The notes below the pieces were generated by a model. It did no database searches. It worked only from the letters and a program-made list of their open reading frames with translations, and was not told where the DNA came from. Positions 14,284-20,510 of a stretch of DNA of 25,432 nt are shown in pieces. Within the stretch, counting starts at the first letter, position 1. Every line of letters begins with the position of its first letter. This DNA comes from a virus. Location of the stretch: positions 1-25,432 of the IMG/VR virus record IMGVR_UViG_3300045119_000039; one strand, 5' to 3'. A program made the position numbers and the translations under genes.

Positions 14284-14498
14284 CGGATCTTATTCCGGGC
14301 AGCTTGGTACAGATGCGGACCTTGCGCCGCTTCTCGCATTACAACGCCGGCGAAATGATCGCCGTGCCGATGGATGCGGCGCAGGATCTCGCGCGCAAGC
14401 GGCTGGCGCAACCGATCCAAATTCTGGTGCCGCCACAGGTCGCCGCCGCCTCGGATGCCCCGCAGCCGCGCCCGCCAATGGGGACCGTGCGGAAGTAA
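14280..14498 (+). CDS. Small protein consisting mainly of the shared module
   Basis: 72 residues from ATG 14280, overlapping the previous stop (ATGA). Residues 18-42 (FSHYNAGEMIAVPMDAAQDL, then ARKRLA) are a third copy of the module in the two upstream genes, here almost alone and followed by a proline-rich tail. Small phage proteins with a 'Y.aGe....p...A..l...g.A' pattern often occur beside capsid and connector genes. Function is unknown. The head region is the likely place of action. Confidence 0.6.
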   Translation: MTDLIPGSLVQMRTLRRFSHYNAGEMIAVPMDAAQDLARKRLAQPIQILVPPQVAAASDAPQPRPPMGTVRK

Positions 14499-14502
14499 AC
14501 CG

Positions 14503-15135
14503 ATGTATGCCGCCTTGCGGGTCATCACGCCGCCCGCAACTGAGCCGATCACGACCGCCCTCGCGCGCCAGCATTGCCGAATCGACGCCGATTATGACGA
14601 TTCCCTTGTCGCGATGTATGTCACGAGTGCGCGGCTGTGGGCCGAGGCATTCCTAAACCGCGCGCTGTTCACGCAGCACTTGCAATTCAACGTTACCTGG
14701 GCGCCGCCGCCGACCGCGACTCCGCTTGTGCCGCAATCCCTAATCGTGTTTCCGCTCAACTGGCCGCCCCTGGTTAAGCGACCGATCGAGCTACCGCGCG
14801 CGCCCGTGCAATCGGTCGAGCAAATCACCTGGGGGCCGCTCGACAACATGCAGCCGGCCGATCCGGACGATTATCAACTGAACCTGGGAGTCGAGCCGGG
14901 GTATGTCGCGGTCAAACCGCAGCTTCTCCCGCAAATCCCGCAGCAATCGATGATCATCGATTACACCGCGGGGTATGATGACAGCGATCCGGAAGCTGTG
15001 CCGATGCCGATCCGCCATGCAATCCTGCTGCTGACGGCATTTCTTTACGAGCAACGCGGCGACGTCGCCGCCGACATGCCTGCCGCCGCGATCTCGCTCA
15101 TGCAACCTTACCGCCTTTGGACATTCGCGGGATGA
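14503..15135 (+). CDS. Head-tail connector protein, phiE125 gp8 / HK97 gp6-like
   Basis: 210 residues from ATG 14503. The N-terminus has the connector signature: ITPPATEPITTALARQHCRI, then DYDDSLVAMYVTSARLWAEA and FLNRALFTQ. The middle is a beta-rich, proline-containing insertion with PVQSVEQITWG and DYQLNLG, and the end is the helix PIRHAILLLTAFLYEQRGD. Proteins of this family form the ring between portal and tail. The position after the capsid block fits. The stop overlaps the next small gene (ATGA at 15132-15135). Confidence 0.85.
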   Translation: MYAALRVITPPATEPITTALARQHCRIDADYDDSLVAMYVTSARLWAEAFLNRALFTQHLQFNVTWAPPPTATPLVPQSLIVFPLNWPPLVKRPIELPRAPVQSVEQITWGPLDNMQPADPDDYQLNLGVEPGYVAVKPQLLPQIPQQSMIIDYTAGYDDSDPEAVPMPIRHAILLLTAFLYEQRGDVAADMPAAAISLMQPYRLWTFAG

Positions 15136-15227
15136 GCCGAGGCGAGCGCGTCGGAATGATCCTGGGCTTGGTGCTGATCGTCGGCGCCGTCGTCGCCGTT
15201 ATTGCGGTGCTGGTTTTCGGTGCGTGA
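15132..15227 (+). CDS. Tiny single-pass membrane protein (31 aa)
   Basis: ATG 15132 overlaps the connector stop, and the product MSRGERVGMI continues as one hydrophobic helix (LGLVLIVGAVVAVIAVLVFG). The short charged head should remain in the cytoplasm. The end overlaps the next small gene by four bases (GTGA). Tight coupling on both sides argues for translation. Function is unknown. Holin-like, spanin-like or exclusion roles are possible but not shown. Confidence 0.55.
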   Translation: MSRGERVGMILGLVLIVGAVVAVIAVLVFGA

Positions 15228-15379
15228 ATTGGCGACACTTCCGCCAGCAGGGATTTTTAACGGTCGCGATCGTGCTGGCGAGCGCCGGGATTGCCTCGAC
15301 CTTTTTCCCATTCCTCGACTTGCGCGAAGCCCTGATCCTGATCGCGATCCTCGCGCTGATGATCGGCTGGATTCCGTAA
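15224..15379 (+). CDS. Small two-helix membrane protein (51 aa)
   Basis: GTG 15224 overlaps the preceding stop. The product starts MNWRHFRQQG, then has two hydrophobic segments (FLTVAIVLASAGIASTFFPF and ALILIAILALMIGWI) joined by a short LDLRE loop. Two-helix topology with a basic N-terminus resembles small class II/III holins, but no holin family was recognised. The location between two connector genes is unusual for lysis genes, so other membrane roles remain open. The next gene starts four bases after its stop. Confidence 0.55.
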   Translation: MNWRHFRQQGFLTVAIVLASAGIASTFFPFLDLREALILIAILALMIGWIP

Positions 15380-15382
15380 TCG

Positions 15383-15847
15383 ATGCCCGATAACCCGTCC
15401 GGCGCCATCCCCGGCGTGAGTGGCATCGGTGCCTTGCGCTGGCGCGTCACCCTCTACCGCCGAGATCAGGCTCCGGGGCCGGGCAATCGGATCGCCGAGA
15501 CGCTGGTGCCGATCGCCGTTTGCCAAGCCGACATTCAACCGACCTATCCCTCGACGTTCTACAATTCCGCTCAGATCGACACGCCGATCACGCACCTGAT
15601 CCGCCTACGCTGGGCCGATTACGTCCCGAATGTCTATGTCGTGATGCGGAGCACGCTGCGGCCGAGCGACGGGACCATGCGGACCGAACTTTTCCGCGTC
15701 CGGCGGGTGAAGGAGATCGCCGGCCGGAAGCGCTTCGCCGAACTCGAGGTCGAACTCGAACGCTCGAAAACGACCGACACCGACTCCGATGCTGAGCGCG
15801 AGCAGATGTTCGCCGAGGGCGCCGTCGCCGTGACGCCGTTTCATTGA
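15383..15847 (+). CDS. Head-tail adaptor (SPP1 gp16-like / Phage_H_T_join)
   Basis: 154 residues from ATG 15383. The pattern is typical of head-completion proteins: LRWRVTLYRRDQA near the N-terminus, a strand IPVAV-like PIAVCQADIQPTYPSTFYNS, THLIRLRWADYVPNVYVVM, and LFRVRRVKEIAGRKRFAELE. These small beta-barrel proteins form the stopper ring below the connector. The acidic C-terminus (SKTTDTDSDAEREQM) may be disordered. Its neighbours, the gp6-like connector and gp10-like protein, support the call. Confidence 0.75.
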   Translation: MPDNPSGAIPGVSGIGALRWRVTLYRRDQAPGPGNRIAETLVPIAVCQADIQPTYPSTFYNSAQIDTPITHLIRLRWADYVPNVYVVMRSTLRPSDGTMRTELFRVRRVKEIAGRKRFAELEVELERSKTTDTDSDAEREQMFAEGAVAVTPFH

Positions 15848-15875
15848 CGGCCACACCGGCAGGAAAGGACATCCT

Positions 15876-16043
15876 ATGACCGCAGGCATATGGTTCTGGA
15901 TCCTCTACGTCGTCTCAATCGTGGTCAGCGGCGGCTGGTACTGGCGCACTCCCGCCTCGCAGCCCTATGGCCCTTTTTCCCTGATCTTCTTCATCCTGAT
16001 CGGGCTGTTGGGCATCGGCGCCTTCGGGTCGCCGATCCGATGA
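15876..16043 (+). CDS. Small membrane protein (55 aa)
   Basis: ATG 15876 is preceded by AGGAAAGGA (15861-15869), a good ribosome-binding site. The 55-residue product has two hydrophobic segments, IWFWILYVVSIVVSGGWYW and FSLIFFILIGLLGIGAF, joined by a Pro-containing loop. It is too short to be an enzyme and no family was recognised. The stop overlaps an ATG at 16040 (ATGA), upstream of the Acb2/Tad1-like gene. A superinfection or lysis accessory role is only a guess. Confidence 0.6.
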   Translation: MTAGIWFWILYVVSIVVSGGWYWRTPASQPYGPFSLIFFILIGLLGIGAFGSPIR

Positions 16044-16099
16044 ACGCTCATCGGGACGCCCGCCGCCCGCCGGATCCTCCCCGCGATCGCGAGGAACCG

Positions 16100-16279
16100 A
16101 TGCTGCAATTTTTCGAGTTCGCGCACCTTCCCGCGGACCTTCAAACGGTCAGCGCACCCTTCCATGATCTTGCGATTGAGCTTATGGACACCCTGCCGCG
16201 CAATCCCGAGCGCACCGTCGCGCTGCGGAAATTGCTTGAAGCCAAGGACTGCGCCGTCCGCGCCGCGCTTTACAAATGA
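16100..16279 (+). CDS. Acb2/Tad1-hairpin-like small protein, candidate anti-defence sponge
   Basis: From ATG 16100 the product is 59 residues and has a strong site, GAGGA at 16091-16095. ATG 16040 in the same frame gives a 79-residue form with a Pro/Arg-rich leader. The sequence is a helical hairpin: FFEFAHLPADLQTVSAPFHD, LAIELMDTLP, then NPERTVALRKLLEAKDCAVR and AALYK. This pattern (short aromatic start, first helix, a Pro-Asn turn, then 'ALRKLLEAKDxAVRA') matches small phage proteins grouped with the Acb2/Tad1 hairpin domain. Proven members bind cyclic nucleotides made by CBASS or Thoeris and so block defence. Membership is inferred by eye, and many relatives have no tested function. It is coupled to the next tail gene by ATGA. 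Confidence 0.6.
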   Translation: MLQFFEFAHLPADLQTVSAPFHDLAIELMDTLPRNPERTVALRKLLEAKDCAVRAALYK

Positions 16280-16824
16280 CCGCGCTAAAATTGGAGATCA
16301 CCCATTGGGGCGACGTCGAACTCGACAAAAAGCACCTTCGCGCGCTGATGCGCTCGGCCGCCAACAACATCAAGACGAAAACCGCGCGGCTGATCAATCA
16401 AACGTCCGGATCCGGCCGCATGTACCGCGGCGGCGGCGGCGCCGCCTACCGCGGATCCTACCGTCCCGGCCATTACACCGCCTCGGCGCCGGGTCAGCCT
16501 CCCGTCCGCGTGTCCGGCTATCTCCGGAGTTCGCTGCGCGCCTACGCCTACCCCAGCGGTGAAGGCTTCGCCGTCCGGGAACGGCAATTCTATTCGCTGT
16601 TCCTCGAAAGCGGGGCGCGTGGAGGGGGCAATCCGGGAAGCCGATACGGCGTCCGCGCTCGCCGCAACCTCGCCCGCCGCCGCCGAGTTCAAACCTTTCT
16701 ATCCCGCGTGTTGCTCCCTCGGCCGCACCTAGACCGCGTGATGGAACAGGAAGCCCCCGAACTCGATCGCCGCGTCCGCGAGGCGCTCGATCAATCCCTG
16801 ACTTGGCGCGAAACGAAGAAGTGA
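16276..16824 (+). CDS. Neck/tail-completion protein, HK97 gp10-like
   Basis: 182 residues from ATG 16276, overlapping the upstream stop. A helical start (VELDKKHLRALMRSAANNIK) precedes TARLINQ, a Gly/Tyr-rich loop (GRMYRGGGGAAYRGSY), then APGQPPVRVSGYLRSSL, QFYSLFLESGARGG, and a late RPHLDRVMEQEAPELDRRV. The order 'APGQPP...G.L..S....F...LE.GT' is typical of gp10-like neck or tail-completion proteins that join tail tube and head. Arg content is very high between residues 125 and 145 and may contact DNA. The stop overlaps the next start (GTGA). Confidence 0.7.
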   Translation: MTALKLEITHWGDVELDKKHLRALMRSAANNIKTKTARLINQTSGSGRMYRGGGGAAYRGSYRPGHYTASAPGQPPVRVSGYLRSSLRAYAYPSGEGFAVRERQFYSLFLESGARGGGNPGSRYGVRARRNLARRRRVQTFLSRVLLPRPHLDRVMEQEAPELDRRVREALDQSLTWRETKK

Positions 16825-17411
16825 CCGGGATCCTCGACGCCACGATCGGCCATCTTCGCGCCTACTGTCCGCCATTCGGCGGACGCGTCGCCGGCGCCGC
16901 CGATTTCGCGCATGGGCTGCAAAATTACAACGCGAACATGCCGCTTCCCGCCGCCTACGTCGTGCCGCTCGACCAAGAGTCGGACGGCAACCGCAACATG
17001 ACCGGGCTTTTTCAATTCGTGCGAAAGACCGTCGGCATCGTCGTCGAACTCGACGCGCAACCGGACCGCCGCGGACAAGACCCGGCGATGACCTATGACG
17101 GCATCGAGGCCGCGATCTTCGCCTCGATCCTCAATTGGGCGCCGGTCGAGTGTCGCATCCCGAACGCGCAAGGCTACTGGTTCGCCGGCGGTCATTTCCT
17201 CGATCTCGACCGCGCGCGGCTGTTCTACCAATGGGAGTTCGCGATCAACTACCAGCTAACCGAGGACGACGGCTGGCACAGTCCCGATCCCGCCGTCGAT
17301 CTCACCAGCGTTGAACTCGACATCTATACCGCGCCGCCGTTCGACATGCCGCCGCCGGACGGACGCGATCCCGCAATCATTGAAAAACTCAACATGGAGC
17401 CGACGCCATGA
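16821..17411 (+). CDS. Tail terminator/completion protein, Mu gp37-like
   Basis: GTG 16821 overlaps the previous stop. A TTG at 16803 in the same frame is less likely. The 196-residue product begins TGILDATIGHLRAYCPPFGG and includes LPAAYVVPLDQESDGN, a central strand FQFVRKTVGIVVELD, then TYDGIEAAIFASILNW and WEFAINYQL. These features match the Mu gp37-type tail terminator family, which caps the tail tube and joins it to the head. The C-terminal part (DPAVDLTSVELDIY) has a beta hairpin pattern. It overlaps the DUF2635 gene by four bases, the same order as in Mu-like tails. Confidence 0.75.
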   Translation: MTGILDATIGHLRAYCPPFGGRVAGAADFAHGLQNYNANMPLPAAYVVPLDQESDGNRNMTGLFQFVRKTVGIVVELDAQPDRRGQDPAMTYDGIEAAIFASILNWAPVECRIPNAQGYWFAGGHFLDLDRARLFYQWEFAINYQLTEDDGWHSPDPAVDLTSVELDIYTAPPFDMPPPDGRDPAIIEKLNMEPTP

Positions 17412-17596
17412 AGTTGAAGCCTGCACCGGGCCGCGCCGTCCGCGATCCGTCGAATATGCAATTGCTCCCCGAGGACGGCCGGGACGTGCCGGACAATGCA
17501 TTCTGGCGCCGCCGCCTGCGCGACGGCGACGTCGTGGAAGCCGCCGAGACGCGCTCGACGCGCCGCCAACACGGCGAGGATACGACCCGGGGATGA
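17408..17596 (+). CDS. DUF2635 protein, Mu gp38-like
   Basis: 62 residues from ATG 17408 (ATGA overlap). The family signature is nearly complete: MKLKPAPGRAVRDP, LLPEDGRDVPD, then FWRRRLRDGDVVEA. DUF2635 proteins lie just before the sheath gene in Mu-like phages. Their role in tail assembly is unknown. The C-terminal ETRSTRRQHGEDTTRG is a short basic tail. A 34-base gap with the sheath's ribosome-binding site follows. Confidence 0.9.
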   Translation: MKLKPAPGRAVRDPSNMQLLPEDGRDVPDNAFWRRRLRDGDVVEAAETRSTRRQHGEDTTRG

Positions 17597-17606
17597 CGAT
17601 TTCTCT

Positions 17607-17623
17607 CGACCGCGAAAGGAGTA
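17607..17623 (+). repeat. 17-base repeat over the sheath ribosome-binding site, copy 1
   Basis: CGACCGCGAAAGGAGTA contains the ribosome-binding site of the sheath gene (GTG 17631). An identical copy lies at 19630-19646, before the tail tube gene. Confidence 0.8.
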
Positions 17624-17630
17624 AACCGCC

Positions 17631-19103
17631 GTGGCGATAAACTTCACCTACTATCCGACATCGAACCGGGTGCCCGGCGTCTATGTCGAAATGGACCCGT
17701 CGCAAGCGAACACGGCGCAAACGCTGCAACGCTCGCTGTTGATCGGGCAAATCCTCTCGACCGGCACCGCAGTTCCGGACATCCCGGTCGAGGTCGAGTC
17801 GATGGTACAGATCCAGAACCTTTGCGGCCGAGGCTCGATCCTCGCCGACATGGCGACGGAATATCTTGCCGGCGATGATTTCGGCGATCTGTGGCTTTTG
17901 CCGCTCGTCGACAATCCGGCCGCGATCGCCGCGACCGGGTCCGTCGCCTTCACCGGCCCCGCGACCGCGCCGGGAACGCTCAACCTCTACATCGGCGGCG
18001 ACCGCGTTCAATCCGCGGTCTATGCCGGCGATAGCGCGACCGTGATCGCCGCGGCGCTCGAAACCGTGATCGCCGCGAATCCCGATCTCGTCGTGACCGG
18101 GGTCGCCGCCGCCGGCACGATCACGCTAACCGCAAAAAACAAGGGGCAGGCGGGCAACGGGATCGATCTCCGGATGAATTACCTCGGGACCGCCGGCGGC
18201 GAAGCGACACCGCTCGGCGTCACCGTCGCGATTACGCCGATGACCGGCGGAACCGCAAATCCCGACATCGGCCTCGGCCTCGCAAACCTGAGCGATCAGA
18301 CTTACGATTTCATCATCGAGCCGTACACCGACACGGCGAATCTAAACCTGATCAAAACCTTCCTCGATGACGCGCAAGGCCGCTGGTCCTGGGAGCAGAT
18401 GCTTTACGGCGGCGCCTTCTCCGCGTTCCGCGGCACCCTCGGCGAATGCACCGCTTTCGGGAACGGGCGCAATGATCAGCATATGTCGATCATCGCCTTT
18501 AACGACTCGCCCGATCCCCCTTGGAATTGGGCGGCGCATATCGGCGCGAAGTGTGCCGCATCCCTGCGCGTCGATCCCGGCTTGCCGCTGCAATACATCA
18601 CAACCGACCTTGCGGCGCCGCCCGTCGCCTCGCGCTGGTCGATCGGCGAGCGTAATACCCTGCTGTATGACGGGATGAGCACCTATCGCGTCGGCGATGA
18701 CGGCAGCGTCATCATCGAGCGCATGGCGACGACCTATCAAAAGAACGCCGCCGGCGCGACTGACAATTCCTACCTCGACGTTGAAACCATGTACGGGCTG
18801 ATGTTCGTCGCGCGCGATCTCGCAAACTACTTGCTGGCTCGCTACGCGCGGAAAAAGCTCGTTTCCGACGTGACGCTCGTCACCGCTGGCTCAAATTGCG
18901 TCACCGCCTCGATGATCCGCGCGTCGGTGATCAGCGAATATCGCGCGCTCGAAACCGCCGGATATGTTCAGAACTCGGCCACCTTCGCGAAAAACATCGT
19001 CGCCGAGGACGCCGGGAATGGGCTGGTCAAGATCCTCGCGCCCGTGGACCTTGTTAATCAGCTCCGACAAATTGCGATATTACTTCAATTTAGGAAGTCG
19101 TGA
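17631..19103 (+). CDS. Contractile tail sheath protein, Mu gpL-like
   Basis: 490 residues from GTG 17631, preceded by AAAGGAG. The N-terminus (FTYYPTSNRVPGVYVEMDPS, then RSLLIGQILSTGTA) and ILADMATEYLAGDDFGDLWL match Mu gpL-type sheaths. A beta-rich inserted domain follows (GTLNLYIGGDRVQSAVYAGD, TITLTAKNKGQAGNGIDLRM). The conserved C-terminal core includes YDFIIEPYTDTANL, NDSPDPPWNWAAH and LLYDGMSTYRVGDDGSVIIE, and it ends LVNQLRQIAILLQFRKS. The sheath contracts to drive the tube through the envelope, so this is a myovirus-type tail. Length is standard. An HNH nuclease gene starts two bases after the stop. Confidence 0.95.
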   Translation: MAINFTYYPTSNRVPGVYVEMDPSQANTAQTLQRSLLIGQILSTGTAVPDIPVEVESMVQIQNLCGRGSILADMATEYLAGDDFGDLWLLPLVDNPAAIAATGSVAFTGPATAPGTLNLYIGGDRVQSAVYAGDSATVIAAALETVIAANPDLVVTGVAAAGTITLTAKNKGQAGNGIDLRMNYLGTAGGEATPLGVTVAITPMTGGTANPDIGLGLANLSDQTYDFIIEPYTDTANLNLIKTFLDDAQGRWSWEQMLYGGAFSAFRGTLGECTAFGNGRNDQHMSIIAFNDSPDPPWNWAAHIGAKCAASLRVDPGLPLQYITTDLAAPPVASRWSIGERNTLLYDGMSTYRVGDDGSVIIERMATTYQKNAAGATDNSYLDVETMYGLMFVARDLANYLLARYARKKLVSDVTLVTAGSNCVTASMIRASVISEYRALETAGYVQNSATFAKNIVAEDAGNGLVKILAPVDLVNQLRQIAILLQFRKS

Positions 19104-19104
19104 C

Positions 19105-19647
19105 GTGACGCCCGCGAAGCGCGAAGCGTATGACCGATGGTATGCCACGCATCGAGAGGCGTGGCTTGCCACTCGACGCGCCCGCTATGCTGCTGATCCG
19201 ACACCGCATCGTGAACGGGTGAAGGCTTGGCAACAGGCGAATCCCGAACGGGTATCCGCCATCTATCAGCACTTTCAAGAGAACAACCCTGGTTATGCCC
19301 GCTGGCATTATCATTCCACAGAGCAACGCAAGATCGGCCACATCCTGCGAAAAGCTCTTCACTCCGCGCTAATCAACAACCTTAGTCGCCGGGACTGGTA
19401 TCGGAATTCCAAGTTGGGGCCGCTTCTCGGCTGTTCTAAGCCCGCGCTGATCGCGCATATCGAGGCGCAATTTGAACCCGGCATGTCCTGGGAAAATCAC
19501 GGCCGATCTGGCTGGGAAATTGACCATATCCGGCAATGTAATTCATTCGATCTCACCGACCGGAAAGAGTTGGCCGCCTGTTTCCACTACACGAATCTGC
19601 GCCCGCTGTGGCGCGCCGACAACCTCAGCCGACCGCGAAAGGAGTAG
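19105..19647 (+). CDS. Free-standing HNH homing-type endonuclease
   Basis: 180 residues from GTG 19105, whose ribosome-binding site AGGAAG lies within the end of the sheath gene. The N-terminal half has repeated Tyr/Trp helices (AYDRWYATHREAWLATRRAR, YAADPTPHRERVKAWQQANP) of the kind seen before HNH domains in phage homing nucleases. The nuclease part has LLGCSKPALIAHIEAQFEPG, MSWENHGRSGWEIDHIRQC (128-146, His141), FDLTD, and FHYTNLRPLW (160-169) with Asn173. It lies between sheath and tube, which are normally adjacent, and reads less GC-rich than its neighbours. Its last codons cover the ribosome-binding site of the tube gene. It looks like a selfish insertion. Confidence 0.88.
   Translation: MTPAKREAYDRWYATHREAWLATRRARYAADPTPHRERVKAWQQANPERVSAIYQHFQENNPGYARWHYHSTEQRKIGHILRKALHSALINNLSRRDWYRNSKLGPLLGCSKPALIAHIEAQFEPGMSWENHGRSGWEIDHIRQCNSFDLTDRKELAACFHYTNLRPLWRADNLSRPRKE
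19630..19646 (+). repeat. 17-base repeat before the tube gene, copy 2
   Basis: This is an exact copy of 17607-17623 and supplies AAAGGAG for the tube gene at 19653. Here it also encodes the C-terminal residues of the HNH protein, whose stop is at 19645-19647. Confidence 0.8.
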
Positions 19648-19652
19648 GGGCT

Positions 19653-20018
19653 ATGGCCGCGTGTGAAAGACTCGCCGGAATCACCGGCTTAACCATAGAT
19701 GGAAACGCATATTTGGTCGTGAGCGATGTCACATGGTCGCCCGCCCGATGGAAACGCGAGACGCTTGTCGGCCTCGACAGCGTGCACGGCTTCTCGGAAG
19801 TCCCGCTACAGGGCTATATCGAGGCGACGCTCCGAGATCAAGGTACGATCACCGTTGGCGACTTCAACGACATGCGGTGCGTCGAGGTGATGGTGACGCT
19901 CGCCAACGGCAAAGTCGTCGCCGGCTCGAATATGTGGAACACGGCGGCGCTCGAAGTGAAGGCCGCGGAAGGCACCTTCGTCGTGCGCTTCGACGGCGTC
20001 AACGTCGCGGAGCAATAG
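19653..20018 (+). CDS. Tail tube protein, Mu gpM-like
   Basis: 121 residues from ATG 19653. Family marks are RLAGITGLTIDGNAYLV near the start, VTWSPARWKRETLVGLDSVH, GYIEATLRDQGTITVGDFND and the late WNTAALEVKAAEGTFVVRFD. This is the small-tube family of Mu-like contractile tails: hexameric rings stack inside the sheath to make the DNA conduit. The partner sheath gene lies upstream beyond the HNH insertion. Four bases separate it from the chaperone gene. Confidence 0.9.
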   Translation: MAACERLAGITGLTIDGNAYLVVSDVTWSPARWKRETLVGLDSVHGFSEVPLQGYIEATLRDQGTITVGDFNDMRCVEVMVTLANGKVVAGSNMWNTAALEVKAAEGTFVVRFDGVNVAEQ

Positions 20019-20022
20019 GCCC

Positions 20023-20379
20023 ATGTCCGATTTGCGCCTCAACGGCGGCGGCGAACTCGAACTCGGCGACGCGGACATGACCGTCGACGAGCCGCGGACC
20101 CTCGACATCGAGATCGATCCGCCGATCACCCTCGCCGATAAGAAATACGAGACGCTGCACCTTGCGGAACCGACCGCCAAGATGGTCGAGATCGCCGAAC
20201 GCGAACTCGGCGCAAATATGTCAGTCCATGCGCTGCGGCGATATCAGATCGCGCTCGTCGCCCAAGGCGCGAAGGTGCCCGTCCCGGTGGTCGAACGGAT
20301 GCTGATTTCTAAGGTCCGAGAGGGCGCCGATTTTTTAGCGAGCTTTATCGGCGGTGGCCCAGCAACTGGCGAGACGTGA
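20023..20379 (+). CDS. Tail assembly chaperone, short form (Mu gp41-like)
   Basis: 118 residues from ATG 20023. The central segment KKYETLHLAEPTAKMVEIAE with ALRRYQIALVAQGAKVPVPV resembles the tail assembly chaperone of Mu-like and P2-like phages (E protein type). It is expected to bind the tape measure during tail assembly and is not part of the finished tail. Near the end GADFLASFIGG spans the heptamer T TTT TTA in the correct phase for -1 slippage. The -1 frame is open and runs straight into the next small gene, so a longer fused form of about 162 residues is predicted. Confidence 0.8.
   Translation: MSDLRLNGGGELELGDADMTVDEPRTLDIEIDPPITLADKKYETLHLAEPTAKMVEIAERELGANMSVHALRRYQIALVAQGAKVPVPVVERMLISKVREGADFLASFIGGGPATGET
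20331..20337 (+). promoter_or_regulatory. -1 ribosomal frameshift slippery site
   Basis: T TTT TTA is phased so that the zero-frame codons are TTT (20332-20334) and TTA (20335-20337), the canonical X XXY YYZ arrangement. After slippage, reading resumes at 20337 with no stop before TAA 20508-20510. Confidence 0.75.
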
Positions 20380-20510
20380 TCGCCGATCTGACCTATTGGT
20401 GGCGCTGGGGACCGGACGACGCCTGGGGGCTGACGGGCACCGAACTTCTATGGTGGCTCGAACAGACCAAGCGCATCGCCGCCGCCCAACAACGTCCGCG
20501 TGACGAATAA
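20376..20510 (+). CDS. GpE-like extension of the tail chaperone, read by -1 frameshift
   Basis: From GTG 20376 (GTGA overlap) an independent product would be 44 residues: MIADLTYWWRWGPDDAWGLT, then GTELLWWLEQTK. The frame is also open upstream to the slippery site, adding SELYRRWPSNWRDV. This gives a chaperone-GpE fusion as in P2 E/E' and the Mu tail genes. The Trp-rich sequence with a W...W spacing is typical of GpE-like tail proteins. The fusion route is better supported by comparison with known phages than initiation at GTG. The next gene's ATG shares the stop (TAATG). Confidence 0.75.
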   Translation: MIADLTYWWRWGPDDAWGLTGTELLWWLEQTKRIAAAQQRPRDE

